Assembly: GCA_037189645.1 (NCBI GenBank)
Contig: JBBCIY010000014.1
Span: 24,710-88,709, forward strand
DNA: 64,000 nt
DNA from: Taishania sp037189645
GTDB taxonomy: Bacteria; Bacteroidota; Bacteroidia; Flavobacteriales_D; Crocinitomicaceae
Direction of reading: 5' to 3'
This document shows, in pieces, positions 26,368 to 36,100 of the stretch (position 1 is the stretch's first letter; each line of letters starts with the position of its first letter). The notes below the pieces were generated by a model. The model was not told the origin of the DNA. It ran no database searches and worked only from the letters and a program-made list of their open reading frames with translations. The translations under genes and the position numbers were made by a program.

Positions 26368-27261
26368 ATGCTTAAGACCATTACGAAAGCCATTACTTTT
26401 ACCTTCCTGGCACAGGTATGCTCGGGGCAGGATTTCCAGCAGGAATTCAATGCCGCGATCCAGGAAAACGACACGCTGAAACAACGCGAGATCCTTACAC
26501 AATGGGAACAATCGGAACCCGGGAATCCTGAATTACTGGTAGGTTATTTCAACCATTACTACCTGCTTTCAAGGAAAGAAATGATAACCCTCACAGCCGA
26601 ACCTCCGGTTGGAGAAAGTTTGTCCATTACGGACAGTACCGGGCAAACAGCAGGATACATTGGGAGCGACCTCTCATTTGACCAGGATGTCTTTCAAAAG
26701 GCCATCAATAAGATCGATGAAGGGATAACATTATATCCCGACAGGCTGGACATGCGTTTCGGAAAAATCTATGTACTCGGAAAGACAGAGGACTGGGAAG
26801 CGTTTACTGATGAAATCATAACCACTGTCCGGTACTCTGCTCAGAATAAGAACAAGTGGAAGTGGACCAACAACGAAGAAGTCACGGATAGTGAACTGTT
26901 CTTTCTCACTGCGCTGCAGGATTACCAGGTAGAGCTGTACAATACAGGAAATGATGAATTACTGGATAATATGCGGGAAATAGCCAGTGAGATCCTGAAC
27001 CATTACCCGGATCATGTTGAAAGCATCACCAACATCGGCATTACATATATGCTGACAGAACAGTATGACAAAGCCCTCGACTACCTGAAAAAAGCTGTAA
27101 AAATAGCTCCGAAAGACGACGTGGTGATCAGCAATATTGCATACAGCTATAAAATGAAAGACGATAAAAAGAATGCCATCAAGTATTACAAAAAACTTCA
27201 AAAGTTTGATGATCCCGGCATAAAGCAATTTGCTGACAGGCAAATAAAAGAGCTCAACTGA
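26368..27261 (+). CDS. Secreted tetratricopeptide-repeat protein
   Basis: About 297 residues from the ATG at 26368 (an in-frame TTG at 26362 is less likely), starting with a signal peptide MLKTITKAITFTFLAQVCSGQ. The C-terminal third contains two clear TPRs (VESITNIGITYMLTEQYDKA, then VISNIAYSYKMKDDKKNAIK). TPRs mediate protein contacts, so this is likely a periplasmic scaffold; no partner can be named. Lies between the two MBL-fold genes, about 110 bases from each, on the same strand. Confidence 0.75.
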   Translation: MLKTITKAITFTFLAQVCSGQDFQQEFNAAIQENDTLKQREILTQWEQSEPGNPELLVGYFNHYYLLSRKEMITLTAEPPVGESLSITDSTGQTAGYIGSDLSFDQDVFQKAINKIDEGITLYPDRLDMRFGKIYVLGKTEDWEAFTDEIITTVRYSAQNKNKWKWTNNEEVTDSELFFLTALQDYQVELYNTGNDELLDNMREIASEILNHYPDHVESITNIGITYMLTEQYDKALDYLKKAVKIAPKDDVVISNIAYSYKMKDDKKNAIKYYKKLQKFDDPGIKQFADRQIKELN

Positions 27262-27369
27262 TGATTTCTGAAAGTGAAAATTTTATGACGTCGGAGTTCT
27301 GTCTCTTTTCCTCTGAAAAGACGGTCAGCATCCTGCAACGGCATTCAATATATTAAAAACAGTAATCCT

Positions 27370-28107
27370 ATGAAATCCATCTTCTTGTTTATTATCTCAT
27401 CAGTGTTTTCCATCCCTGCAACGTATGCGTCAAAACCAATCCGACTTTACCAAACCGAGCACCTGATCATCACACAAGTATCGGAAAATGTCTTCGAACA
27501 CACCACTTTTCTAAGCACGCAGGATTTCGGAAAAGTTTCCTGCAACGGCATGATCGTAAGGGATGAGCACGAAACCATTGTTTTCGACACAACTGTCGAC
27601 AATGAATCATCCGAAGAATTGATCAACTGGATCAACAACACACTGAAATGTGAAGTCAAGGCAGTGGTAATTACCCATTTTCACAGTGATTGTCTCGGCG
27701 GGATCGAAGCATTTACCAAACGACAGATTCCCGCTTATGCCTACTATAGAACCATTGAATTTGCACTGGAGAATGAGGTCTCTTTTCCTGCCATTACCTT
27801 TCCCGATTCACTGACACTGACTGTTGGTACCAAAGCCATCCATACGGCTTTTTTTGGAGAAGGTCATACACGGGATAATGTGGTAGCCTATTTCCCCGCA
27901 GAGAAAGCACTTTTCGGCGGATGCCTCGTAAAAGAAATGAACGCAGGAAAAGGAAACCTTGCGGATGCGAACGAACAGGCATGGTCCGAAACCGTTCTGA
28001 AAATCAAAAAAGCCTACCCGGATATAACGATCGTTATCCCCGGACATGGAAAGACAGGCACAAAAAAATTATTGGATTATACCATCCGGTTGTTTAAAGA
28101 ACAATGA
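27370..28107 (+). CDS. Subclass B1 metallo-beta-lactamase (candidate carbapenemase)
   Basis: A 245-residue exported zinc hydrolase with signal peptide MKSIFLFIISSVFSIPATYA. The full B1 ligand set is present: HFHSDCLGGI (His103, His105, Asp107), GEGHTRDNVV (His166), FGGCLVKEM (Cys185) and IPGHG (His226). The substrate-binding Lys188 and Asn196 equivalents, in GGCLVK and GNLADAN, match B1 enzymes such as IMP, BlaB and IND. Length is right for the family. Chromosomal B1 enzymes are known in Flavobacteriia and usually hydrolyse penicillins and carbapenems. No mobile element or cassette site flanks it, so it looks intrinsic. Actual activity is inferred from the intact site. Confidence 0.87.
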   Translation: MKSIFLFIISSVFSIPATYASKPIRLYQTEHLIITQVSENVFEHTTFLSTQDFGKVSCNGMIVRDEHETIVFDTTVDNESSEELINWINNTLKCEVKAVVITHFHSDCLGGIEAFTKRQIPAYAYYRTIEFALENEVSFPAITFPDSLTLTVGTKAIHTAFFGEGHTRDNVVAYFPAEKALFGGCLVKEMNAGKGNLADANEQAWSETVLKIKKAYPDITIVIPGHGKTGTKKLLDYTIRLFKEQ

Positions 28108-28110
28108 TCA

Positions 28111-28983
28111 TCACCACGCCGATAAAGTGATCACCTCCCGGCACGCCTTTACATCGTGCACACGCAGAATCACCGCGCCTTTCATCACCGCAACCGTATT
28201 CAGCACCGTTGTTCCGTTCAGTGATTCTTCCGGGGTAATCCCCAGCTTTTTATAAATCATCGATTTCCTGGAAACACCTGCCAATACAGGCCTTTCAAAC
28301 ACCTGCAATGCATCCATTCCATGCAGCAGCTCATAATTTTCCTCCAATGTCTTGCTGAATCCAAAACCAGGGTCGAGAATAACATTGCTCACCCCTTTTT
28401 CCTTCAAAACTGCCAGTTTACCTGTAAAGTAGTCTCCTACCCGTTCCACGATACCGCCATCATGCGATTTGACGGTTTCACGGCTTACCCGGTGCATCGT
28501 ATCGAATGTTCCCTCCACATGCATGAGCACATACGCCACCTCATTGGATGCAATCACGTCCAGCAGTCGCTCATCGAACCGGAAACCACTGATATCGTTA
28601 ACGATTGCCGCGCCTTCATCAATGGCAGATTGAGCAACGCTTCCGCGAAACGTATCCACCGAAATAACTGCTTCAGGAAATGTTCTTTTCAGCTGCCGGA
28701 CAGCTGACTGCACACGCAGCAGTTCCACCGGCTCCTCCACCGGGATTGCACCCGGACGTGTTGAAAAGCCTCCCAGGTCAAGAAACAGTGCCCCTTCTGA
28801 CAAATGCTGCTCGGCTTTAGTAAGCAATTCACTGTCAGTCTTCAACCGGCTTCCCTCATAAAAAGAGTCTTCTGTGACATTGAGAATTCCCATGATTTCA
28901 GGGATGGTAAAATCCATTAAAATTCCGTTAATTTTAATCCGGTTACCATTAAAATTTGTATCTTCAACGCTTGAATTATGCAT
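28111..28983 (-). CDS. folP: Dihydropteroate synthase
   Basis: Cytosolic TIM-barrel enzyme of folate synthesis that joins p-aminobenzoate to dihydropterin pyrophosphate; the target of sulfonamides. Signatures are IMGILNVTEDSFYEGS, FLDLGGFSTRPGA, VSVDTFRG, IVNDISG and VILDPGFGFSKT. I use the ATG at 28983 (290 residues) because the preceding residues NRIKINGILMDF align with the family's N-terminal strand; a start at 28917 is possible but would lose it. The stop is three bases from the stop of the convergent beta-lactamase gene, and the start is only 11 bases from the divergent DUF1599 gene. Confidence 0.93.
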   Translation of the reverse strand: MHNSSVEDTNFNGNRIKINGILMDFTIPEIMGILNVTEDSFYEGSRLKTDSELLTKAEQHLSEGALFLDLGGFSTRPGAIPVEEPVELLRVQSAVRQLKRTFPEAVISVDTFRGSVAQSAIDEGAAIVNDISGFRFDERLLDVIASNEVAYVLMHVEGTFDTMHRVSRETVKSHDGGIVERVGDYFTGKLAVLKEKGVSNVILDPGFGFSKTLEENYELLHGMDALQVFERPVLAGVSRKSMIYKKLGITPEESLNGTTVLNTVAVMKGAVILRVHDVKACREVITLSAW

Positions 28984-28994
28984 TTGAATAAATA

Positions 28995-29543
28995 ATGAGT
29001 CAAACAGACGCCCAATATACAAAAGTAATAGCTATCTGTAAGGAAATATACAGTAAAAAAACAAAGGATTACGGGACTTCCTGGCGGATTCTCCGTCCCA
29101 GCTCACTCACCGATCAGCTGTTCATCAAAGCACAGCGTATCCGCACCATCCAGGAAACAGGAGAAAACAGGGTTGGGGAAACTGTTGAAGGAGAATTCAT
29201 GGCGATTGTCAACTACTGCATCATGGCGCTCATCCAGCTGAATGAAACCGGACTGAAAGACCTGGATTTGTCAGAAGCACAGGCCATAGAACTGTATGAC
29301 AGATATGCCGGTGAAGCATTCCATCTGATGAAAAAGAAAAATCATGATTACGGCGAGGCCTGGCGGGATATGCGTGTAAGCTCACTGACCGACCTGATCC
29401 TGACGAAGATCCTGCGGGTAAAACAGATTGAAGACAATAAAGGAACAACGATCATCAGCGAAGGTGCAGACGCGAACTACTACGACATGCTTAATTACGC
29501 TGTCTTTGCGTTGATCCATTTAACCCAAAACGAAGAAAATTAA
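28995..29543 (+). CDS. DUF1599 domain protein
   Basis: A 182-residue protein built of two related halves: KTKDYGTSWRILRPSSLTDQ (about residues 19-38) and KNHDYGEAWRDMRVSSLTDL (about 115-134), each followed by a basic helix with RIRTIQ or RVKQIE. This internal duplication is the DUF1599 family, common in Bacteroidetes beside folP and tpiA-type genes. The biochemical role is unknown; the all-helical KxxDYG pattern recalls MazG-like or dUTPase-like folds (inference only). It starts 11 bases from folP on the opposite strand and is followed after seven bases by the BT_3928-type gene. Confidence 0.85.
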   Translation: MSQTDAQYTKVIAICKEIYSKKTKDYGTSWRILRPSSLTDQLFIKAQRIRTIQETGENRVGETVEGEFMAIVNYCIMALIQLNETGLKDLDLSEAQAIELYDRYAGEAFHLMKKKNHDYGEAWRDMRVSSLTDLILTKILRVKQIEDNKGTTIISEGADANYYDMLNYAVFALIHLTQNEEN

Positions 29544-29550
29544 TGGCCTT

Positions 29551-31443
29551 ATGAGACAAAAAACTACGAATATTTCCGTTTCCGGAAGATCATTCATTTT
29601 TAACCTGCTGTTTGTGTTGATAAACATTACGGGGCTTACACTGGTAACGATTGCCTACCACGACAGTTTCCAGGGAAATACGACCTTATTCAAACTACTG
29701 GGATTCGGGATAATGGCGCTTTCCATTGCCGGGCTGCTCGTTTTCAGAGGGCGGCTGATGATGGCAAACGTTTCCCGTTCCATCATCGGTGGATTGTTCA
29801 TCGTGTCGGGGCTGGTAAAGGCAAACGACCCGCTTGGTTTCGCATACAAGCTGGAAGAGTATTTTGAGGACGGCGCGCTTGCCTACCGGATCAAAGAATT
29901 GTTCGGGGCTCCCGGCTTCTCGCTGGAATTCCTGATCGAACACGCACTCACGCTCAGTATCCTCATCTGCATCCTGGAGATCGTACTGGGAATCCTGCTG
30001 ATCATCGGCGGGAAGATCAAGCTTGTTTCCTACCTGCTTGTCGGAATGATGGTATTCTTTACATTCCTGACCTGGCACACAGCGACCTGCGATTCCGGGA
30101 AAAAATTCCTAGACAGGGATGTTTACGAAATGTCCAATCCTATCGCAGCCTTCAAGATCAAACAGGCAGAAACGGATGAAGCAATCAAGATCATCAGTCA
30201 AAACCAGACAGAACTGGTGGTAGAGGAAATGAAACAGCCACAATGCGTGGATGACTGCGGATGCTTCGGTGACGCAATGAAAGGATCCATTGGGCGCTCC
30301 CTTACTCCCAAAGAATCCCTCTGGAAAGACATCATCGTATTGTACCTGGGATTGTGGATCTTTGCCGCTCAGTGGATCATTCAGCCGAATACCAGAAGGC
30401 AGAATATTGTTTTCGGTATTACTTCATTGCTGGTTGTCACGTTCTTCTCCGGTATCTTCTCCTGGTACTTCCCGATCCTCTTTGCCCTTGTCGGAATTGC
30501 CGGATCCCTCTGGCTGCTCCGTTCGGGAGGAAGGGCTCTGGGCAATTACTGGGGTGTTTCTTTATTCGTGGCGCTTATTTCAGGAATTTTCATCTTCTTC
30601 GTACTCCGCTATGAACCGATGAAAGATTACCGTCCGTACGGACTTGGATCAAACCTGGTCGAAAAGATGAACAATGGAGAAGAAGGAGTCTACCAGAACA
30701 TGCTTGTTTATGTGAACAAGAAAACGAAAGAAGAAAAATTATTTGACGGTTCTTCCAAAGAATTTATGGATTCCAAGATCTGGGAAGACAAAGACTGGGA
30801 GTACAAAGACATGATCCAGAAGGTCATCAAGCCGACAAAGCTTCCATCCATTACCGAACAGTTCAACCCGTACATCCGCACCTCGGATTTGACGGAAGCG
30901 GAGAAAAGCCTGGAATACATCCGTGAATTCACCGGCAGCAATATGGTTGAGATCATACGTGTAAAGAACCTGAGCTCAGACGACATCTACGATGTTCCGG
31001 TAGAAGAATTCACACCGGAGGAATACACACCTGACCATTACCAGGTATTGGACACTGTAAAACAGGTCAATCCTGAGATTGCGGAAATAAGCATCCGGGA
31101 GTATATCACAACAGCAGATGCGATCGTTGTCATTACTTCCAGGAACATCGAAAAAGCGGACTGGAACGCAATCGAACGCTACAAGACCATCCTGGCAGAA
31201 ACAAAAAAGCTGGGAATCCCGATGGTATTGCTGTGCAGCGCGAGCAGAGAAGACATGGAAGCATTCAGGAAGAAACACCAGTTCGACATCCCGATGTTTA
31301 CCAACGATGAGATCGAATTAAAGGCAATCGCCAGAAGTAACCCGTCAATGATGATCATCCAGAAAGGGATCGTGACAGGAAAGTTCGCTCACCGTTCCAC
31401 TCCTACATTTGACTGGTTGAACAAAAATTTATTCAAAAAGTAA
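29551..31443 (+). CDS. BT_3928-type membrane protein (DoxX-like region)
   Basis: A 630-residue integral membrane protein. The N-terminal half has about nine hydrophobic helices with a DoxX/MauE-like portion (SIIGGLFIVSGLVKANDPLG, then FLTWHTATCDSGKKFLD) and a Cys-rich loop CVDDCGCFGDAMKGS. The C-terminal 250 residues are soluble and end in a thioredoxin-fold-like domain without a CxxC (IPMVLLCSASREDMEAFRKK, NPSMMIIQKG). The family is conserved in Bacteroidetes in this gene order but of unknown function; redox handling is an inference from the cysteines. Its stop overlaps the tpiA start (TAATG). Confidence 0.82.
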   Translation: MRQKTTNISVSGRSFIFNLLFVLINITGLTLVTIAYHDSFQGNTTLFKLLGFGIMALSIAGLLVFRGRLMMANVSRSIIGGLFIVSGLVKANDPLGFAYKLEEYFEDGALAYRIKELFGAPGFSLEFLIEHALTLSILICILEIVLGILLIIGGKIKLVSYLLVGMMVFFTFLTWHTATCDSGKKFLDRDVYEMSNPIAAFKIKQAETDEAIKIISQNQTELVVEEMKQPQCVDDCGCFGDAMKGSIGRSLTPKESLWKDIIVLYLGLWIFAAQWIIQPNTRRQNIVFGITSLLVVTFFSGIFSWYFPILFALVGIAGSLWLLRSGGRALGNYWGVSLFVALISGIFIFFVLRYEPMKDYRPYGLGSNLVEKMNNGEEGVYQNMLVYVNKKTKEEKLFDGSSKEFMDSKIWEDKDWEYKDMIQKVIKPTKLPSITEQFNPYIRTSDLTEAEKSLEYIREFTGSNMVEIIRVKNLSSDDIYDVPVEEFTPEEYTPDHYQVLDTVKQVNPEIAEISIREYITTADAIVVITSRNIEKADWNAIERYKTILAETKKLGIPMVLLCSASREDMEAFRKKHQFDIPMFTNDEIELKAIARSNPSMMIIQKGIVTGKFAHRSTPTFDWLNKNLFKK

Positions 31444-32186
31444 TGAGAAAGAAAATCTTAGCAGGGAATTGGAAGATGAACCTGGAATGGAACGATGCGA
31501 AAGCACTGTTTCAGTCACTGAGCGATATGGAACCGGGAGATGTGGAGGTGATCGTTTTTCCCTCTGCTCCCTACCTGCTCCCGTTGAGTACTGAAAGCAG
31601 CGGAACAGTAAAAGTAGGCACCCAGAACGGGTATCCGAAAGACAGCGGAGCTTACACAGGAGAAACTTCTTTTGCCCAGTTAAAAAGCATTGGCATTACA
31701 CATGCTTTGATCGGGCACAGCGAACGAAGAGAATATTTTAGCGAAAGCAGCGAATTTTTAAAACAAAAGACAGACGCCTGCCTTGCTCATGGAATCACCC
31801 CGGTATTTTGTTGTGGGGAACCATTGAAAATCCGGGAAAAAAAGGAAGAAAAAACATTTGTCACCAGGCAAATCGAAGAAAGCCTGTTTCACCTCGATGC
31901 AGGCGATCTTCAAAAATGCGTCATTGCCTATGAACCGATCTGGGCGATCGGCACGGGGCTGACCGCAACAAGTGAGCAGGCTGAAGAAATGCACCTGGTA
32001 ATCAGGAATTTCATTGCTGCAAAGTACGGGAGCAATACCGCAGACAACATTTCGATCTTATACGGTGGAAGCTGTAACGAAAGTAATGCCCGTGAGTTAT
32101 TTTCCTGTCCGAATGTAGATGGAGGCCTGGTAGGAGGTGCTTCGCTGAAAGCCGATTCATTCCGGAAAATAATCAAATCGTTCTAA
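31443..32186 (+). CDS. tpiA: Triosephosphate isomerase
   Basis: Glycolytic TIM-barrel enzyme (247 residues) interconverting dihydroxyacetone phosphate and glyceraldehyde-3-phosphate. Catalytic Lys11 is in AGNWKMN, the electrophile His92 in ALIGHSERREYF and the base Glu164 in AYEPIWAIGTG. The phosphate loop YGGSCNESN and GLVGGASL follow. Translationally coupled to the gene before it by a one-base overlap and immediately followed by prmA. Confidence 0.98.
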   Translation: MRKKILAGNWKMNLEWNDAKALFQSLSDMEPGDVEVIVFPSAPYLLPLSTESSGTVKVGTQNGYPKDSGAYTGETSFAQLKSIGITHALIGHSERREYFSESSEFLKQKTDACLAHGITPVFCCGEPLKIREKKEEKTFVTRQIEESLFHLDAGDLQKCVIAYEPIWAIGTGLTATSEQAEEMHLVIRNFIAAKYGSNTADNISILYGGSCNESNARELFSCPNVDGGLVGGASLKADSFRKIIKSF

Positions 32187-33035
32187 ATGGATTATTTAGA
32201 GTTAACCATCAGACTGAACCCGCTAAGGCCGTTCAATGAGATCATTGTCGCACAGCTGGCTGAGGCTGGTTTTGAAAGTTTTGTCGATACCGACGAAGGT
32301 GTCCTGGCCTACGGGCAGGTTTCTGAAACATCGGTTGAACGGGCGCTGAACGAAACGTTTTTGGGAGAGCAACGGGACGATGTTGTTTTCTCATTTGAAT
32401 CAGCGATCATTGAAAGTCAGAACTGGAATGCTGCCTGGGAAAGTGATTTTGAGCCTGTTTTCGTCGAAGACCATGTGAGCATCCTCGCACCATTCCACGA
32501 CAAATCGCAGGCAAAAGGGATGATCGTAGAGATCCAGCCCAAAATGTCGTTCGGTACCGGGCACCACCAGACAACCTGGATGATGTCAAAAGCACTGTTT
32601 GAACTGGACTCCATCCCGGCGAATGTCCTGGATATGGGAACCGGAACCGGCGTACTGGCAATCATTGCCGAAAAACTGGGAGCAACGGAGATCACAGCGA
32701 TCGACATCGAAGACTGGTCTGTTGAAAGCACCATTGAGAATGCCGGGCGAAACAATTGTAAAAACATAGAAGTACTGCACGGAGATGTTGACCTGATCGA
32801 AGGGAAATTGTTCGGCCTGATACTGGCGAACATCAATAAAAATGTACTGAAGGCACACATCCCATTTTATGCGAAAACACTTGAAAACGGAGGAATCCTG
32901 ATGCTCAGCGGCTTTTTCGATTCGGATGTGGAAGAACTATTAAATTTTGCTAAAAAGTACGAATTGAAGAAAGAATTCGTTTACTTTAAGGACAATTGGG
33001 CAGCGATAAAACTGGTAATGAGTCGCCAGTCATAA
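32187..33035 (+). CDS. prmA: Ribosomal protein L11 methyltransferase
   Basis: SAM-dependent enzyme (282 residues) that methylates ribosomal protein L11. The SAM-binding motif is VLDMGTGTGVLAIIAEKLGA, preceded by IQPKMSFGTGHHQTTWMM, which is diagnostic for PrmA, and followed by LILANINKNVL (the NPPY-like post-motif). The start codon directly follows the tpiA stop. Confidence 0.95.
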   Translation: MDYLELTIRLNPLRPFNEIIVAQLAEAGFESFVDTDEGVLAYGQVSETSVERALNETFLGEQRDDVVFSFESAIIESQNWNAAWESDFEPVFVEDHVSILAPFHDKSQAKGMIVEIQPKMSFGTGHHQTTWMMSKALFELDSIPANVLDMGTGTGVLAIIAEKLGATEITAIDIEDWSVESTIENAGRNNCKNIEVLHGDVDLIEGKLFGLILANINKNVLKAHIPFYAKTLENGGILMLSGFFDSDVEELLNFAKKYELKKEFVYFKDNWAAIKLVMSRQS

Positions 33036-33137
33036 ACGATGAATAATCACGGACCAGGCGCGGCAGATTTCAGACAGCCTGGCCGTTCATAATTTATGAT
33101 CGACACTTTAATAATTGATAATTAAACCTGTGGAACT

Positions 33138-36100
33138 ATGAAAAACTTCATTTCTTTGTTGTTTATTGCAACACTGTTTACCGCGTTCGGGCAGACATAC
33201 AGTCCCGACAGAGCAAAATTCATCAAAGAATTTCAAAGTGCATTATCGCCTTACGGCAAGGGAGAGCACAGCAAATTCATCAAGGATGAGCTAAGTGTAA
33301 TGCTCCTGCAGACCAATGAATTTCCTGACAGGTATTTTACCAACCTCGTAGCTACCTGCAACCTTCTTGTCACAAAACGCCTGGATACTTACCCGGATAT
33401 CTACAATTATGTATACTCCGTTTATTCCCTGGTAAAGAACAAGCAACCCGAATCCAGCTACAACGCATATCAAAGCACGATCGACAAGCTGTTGGAAAGC
33501 CGTAATCCCAAACGTTTCACTGATTTTGCCGAATCGTCCATGGGCTTTTTCGCAGAAGGAAAACTGGCTGGGAAATCCAATTTTGAATGGTTCTATGAAG
33601 GCGGGAAATATGAATTCAGGTACGACGACAAGCCGTATATCGAATTGTCTGGCGGAAACCTGATCTGTCGCTGGATCGCTACATCCGGATCTTCCAAAAA
33701 AACGACAAAATACAGCGACAGCATTGTCGTGTACCAGACATCGGGAATGTATGACCCGACCACTCAAAGATGGAGCGGAAACGGTGGGATTCTGACCTGG
33801 GAAAAAGTAGGAATTTCCAAAGATGAAACGTATGCTGAGATCGGGAAATTCAACACCTCCATGAAAAGCTCCAGCCTGACACTTGATTCCGTAAAGCTGA
33901 AGACACCTTACTTTAAAGAGCTGATCGAAGGGCGGATCACTGAAAACGCGGTAAAGATCAACAGGGAAACAGACCGGATACATCCTCATTTCATCTCTTT
34001 CAAAACCGACCTGAAAATCACCAATATCAAGCCGAATGTCAACTATGAAGGTGCATTCGTAATGAAAGGAGCCGATTTCGTGGGTTCCGGTACAAACAAT
34101 ACTCCTGCGAAAATCACGGTTATGAAGAACGGGAAACCTCATATCAGTTCAAGAGCTTCCGAACTATACATCACAGACAAAAATATAAACAGCAATAACG
34201 CAAATACTGCTCTCTACCTGAATACGGGAGACTCTGTTTATCATCCCAACATCAGCTTTGTCTATTCATACAACGAAGGGATACTGGAACTTTCCCGCCC
34301 GACAACAGGAATGGGACAGGCGCCATTCAGCGACTCCTATCACAAGCTGGATTATTATGTCCCGAAGATCGTTTACAAAGAGAAAGAAAACACCCTGTCA
34401 TTCGTGTACGAGCCTGGAACCAGCCAGGAGCAGCGGGTTGCCCGGTTTGAATCATTCAATTACCTGAACGACAGGATCTATGATGAATTACAGGGATTGT
34501 CGAGCGTCAATCCCCTGGTTGCGCTGAGCAAATACACATACAAATATGATAAATACGAGCTTTCGGAAGGTGAATGCGCGACAGCCCTCGGGTGGGGACT
34601 GGACCAGGGCGGACGCACACTCATGCTCCAGCTGGCAAATTACGGCTTCATCAACTACGATACCCAGAACAAGAAAGTAACCATCAACCCGAAGCTGGAG
34701 AACTACGTACAGGGAAGGGCCGGGAAAAGAGATTTCGACAACATTGTGATCACCTGTGATTTCCGCCCGAAAGAGCTGAAAGACTATACCGAAGAGGAAA
34801 TCAAAGCAAACCCAGCCCTGCAGCAAGTCAGGGAAAGCTATAAAAAGCAGAATGAAGAGCGGAGAGGATACACCCACTTCGGGACCTTCAACCTCAGCAC
34901 AATGGACATCGACCTGGTCGGGGTTGACCGCATTACGATCTCGGAAAAGCAGAATACCCATATTTTCCCAGCTGAAAACAAAGTCAAGGTCAAAAAGAAC
35001 CGGGACATGGAATTCAGCGGCTGGATCAATGCGGGAAAAGCGGAAATCAACACCGTAAGCGCGAATTACAATTACGAGACAAATAAGATCAACTTCTTAA
35101 AAACCAACGAACTGATCCTGAGGGTTCAGCCAAGAGACCCCGCTCACGGGAAATCAGGAATTGCGATGACCAGCTGGATCTCCAACGCTGTCGGTGAAGT
35201 GGCTGTTGACCTGCCAACCAACCGGTCGGGAAACAAAACAGACGCTACGACAGCAACCTACCCTATCCTGTCCGTGACCAACGCGACAAAAGTATACTAC
35301 AACTCCAAAGACCTGTTCAGAGGAGCGTATGACAGCACACGGTTCTATTATACCTTAAAGCCGTTTACCATTGACAGCATCGACAACTTCAATGACCGGG
35401 CACTCAGGCTCCAGGGAGAGCTGGTTTCCGCAGGGATCTTCCCCAACATCAAAGAAGACCTGAAAGTAATGCCGGACTATTCGTTCGGATTCTCAACGAC
35501 AGCGCCGGCAGACGGATTGAATTTTTACGGAACAGGAGCAAAATATCAGAATAAGATCATGCTTTCCGGGAATGGACTGCAGGGAGCCGGAACAATCAAT
35601 TTCGTGAAATCGACTTCCGTTTCCAAAAACCTGCTGACCTTCTTACCTGACTCCACAGTAGGATATGTAACATTTGTGAATACCCCGGTTGAAAACGGTA
35701 TTCAGTTCCCTGAAGTGAAATCAGAGGACGCATATATGACCTACCTGCCCAAACAGCAATTGTTAAAAGCAACTTCCACTCCTCAGAATGATCTGAACTT
35801 CTTCGGAGACCAGACCAAACTGAGAGGAACAGCATACGTTACCCCTAAAGGCATGAGCGGCCGGGGAATGATGACATTCAGCAATGCCACCATTGTTTCC
35901 GATAAATTTGTGTACGAATGGAAAGACATCCACGCCGACACCTCCAGCTTCAGCCTGAAGAACAACAACCGGGAAGAAGGTGAAGCCGGTATGGTGTTTG
36001 AAACAAATAACGTCAAGTCGCATGTAAGTTTCAAAGACAGGAAGGGAGTGTTTAACTCCAACCAGGGAGAATCGAGAGTGGATTTCCCGGTGAACCAGTA

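Noticed and set aside
33291..34142. 283-codon frame on the minus strand
   Set aside because: Shadow of the 1541-residue gene; composition is that of a reverse frame and it has no signal peptide or domain.
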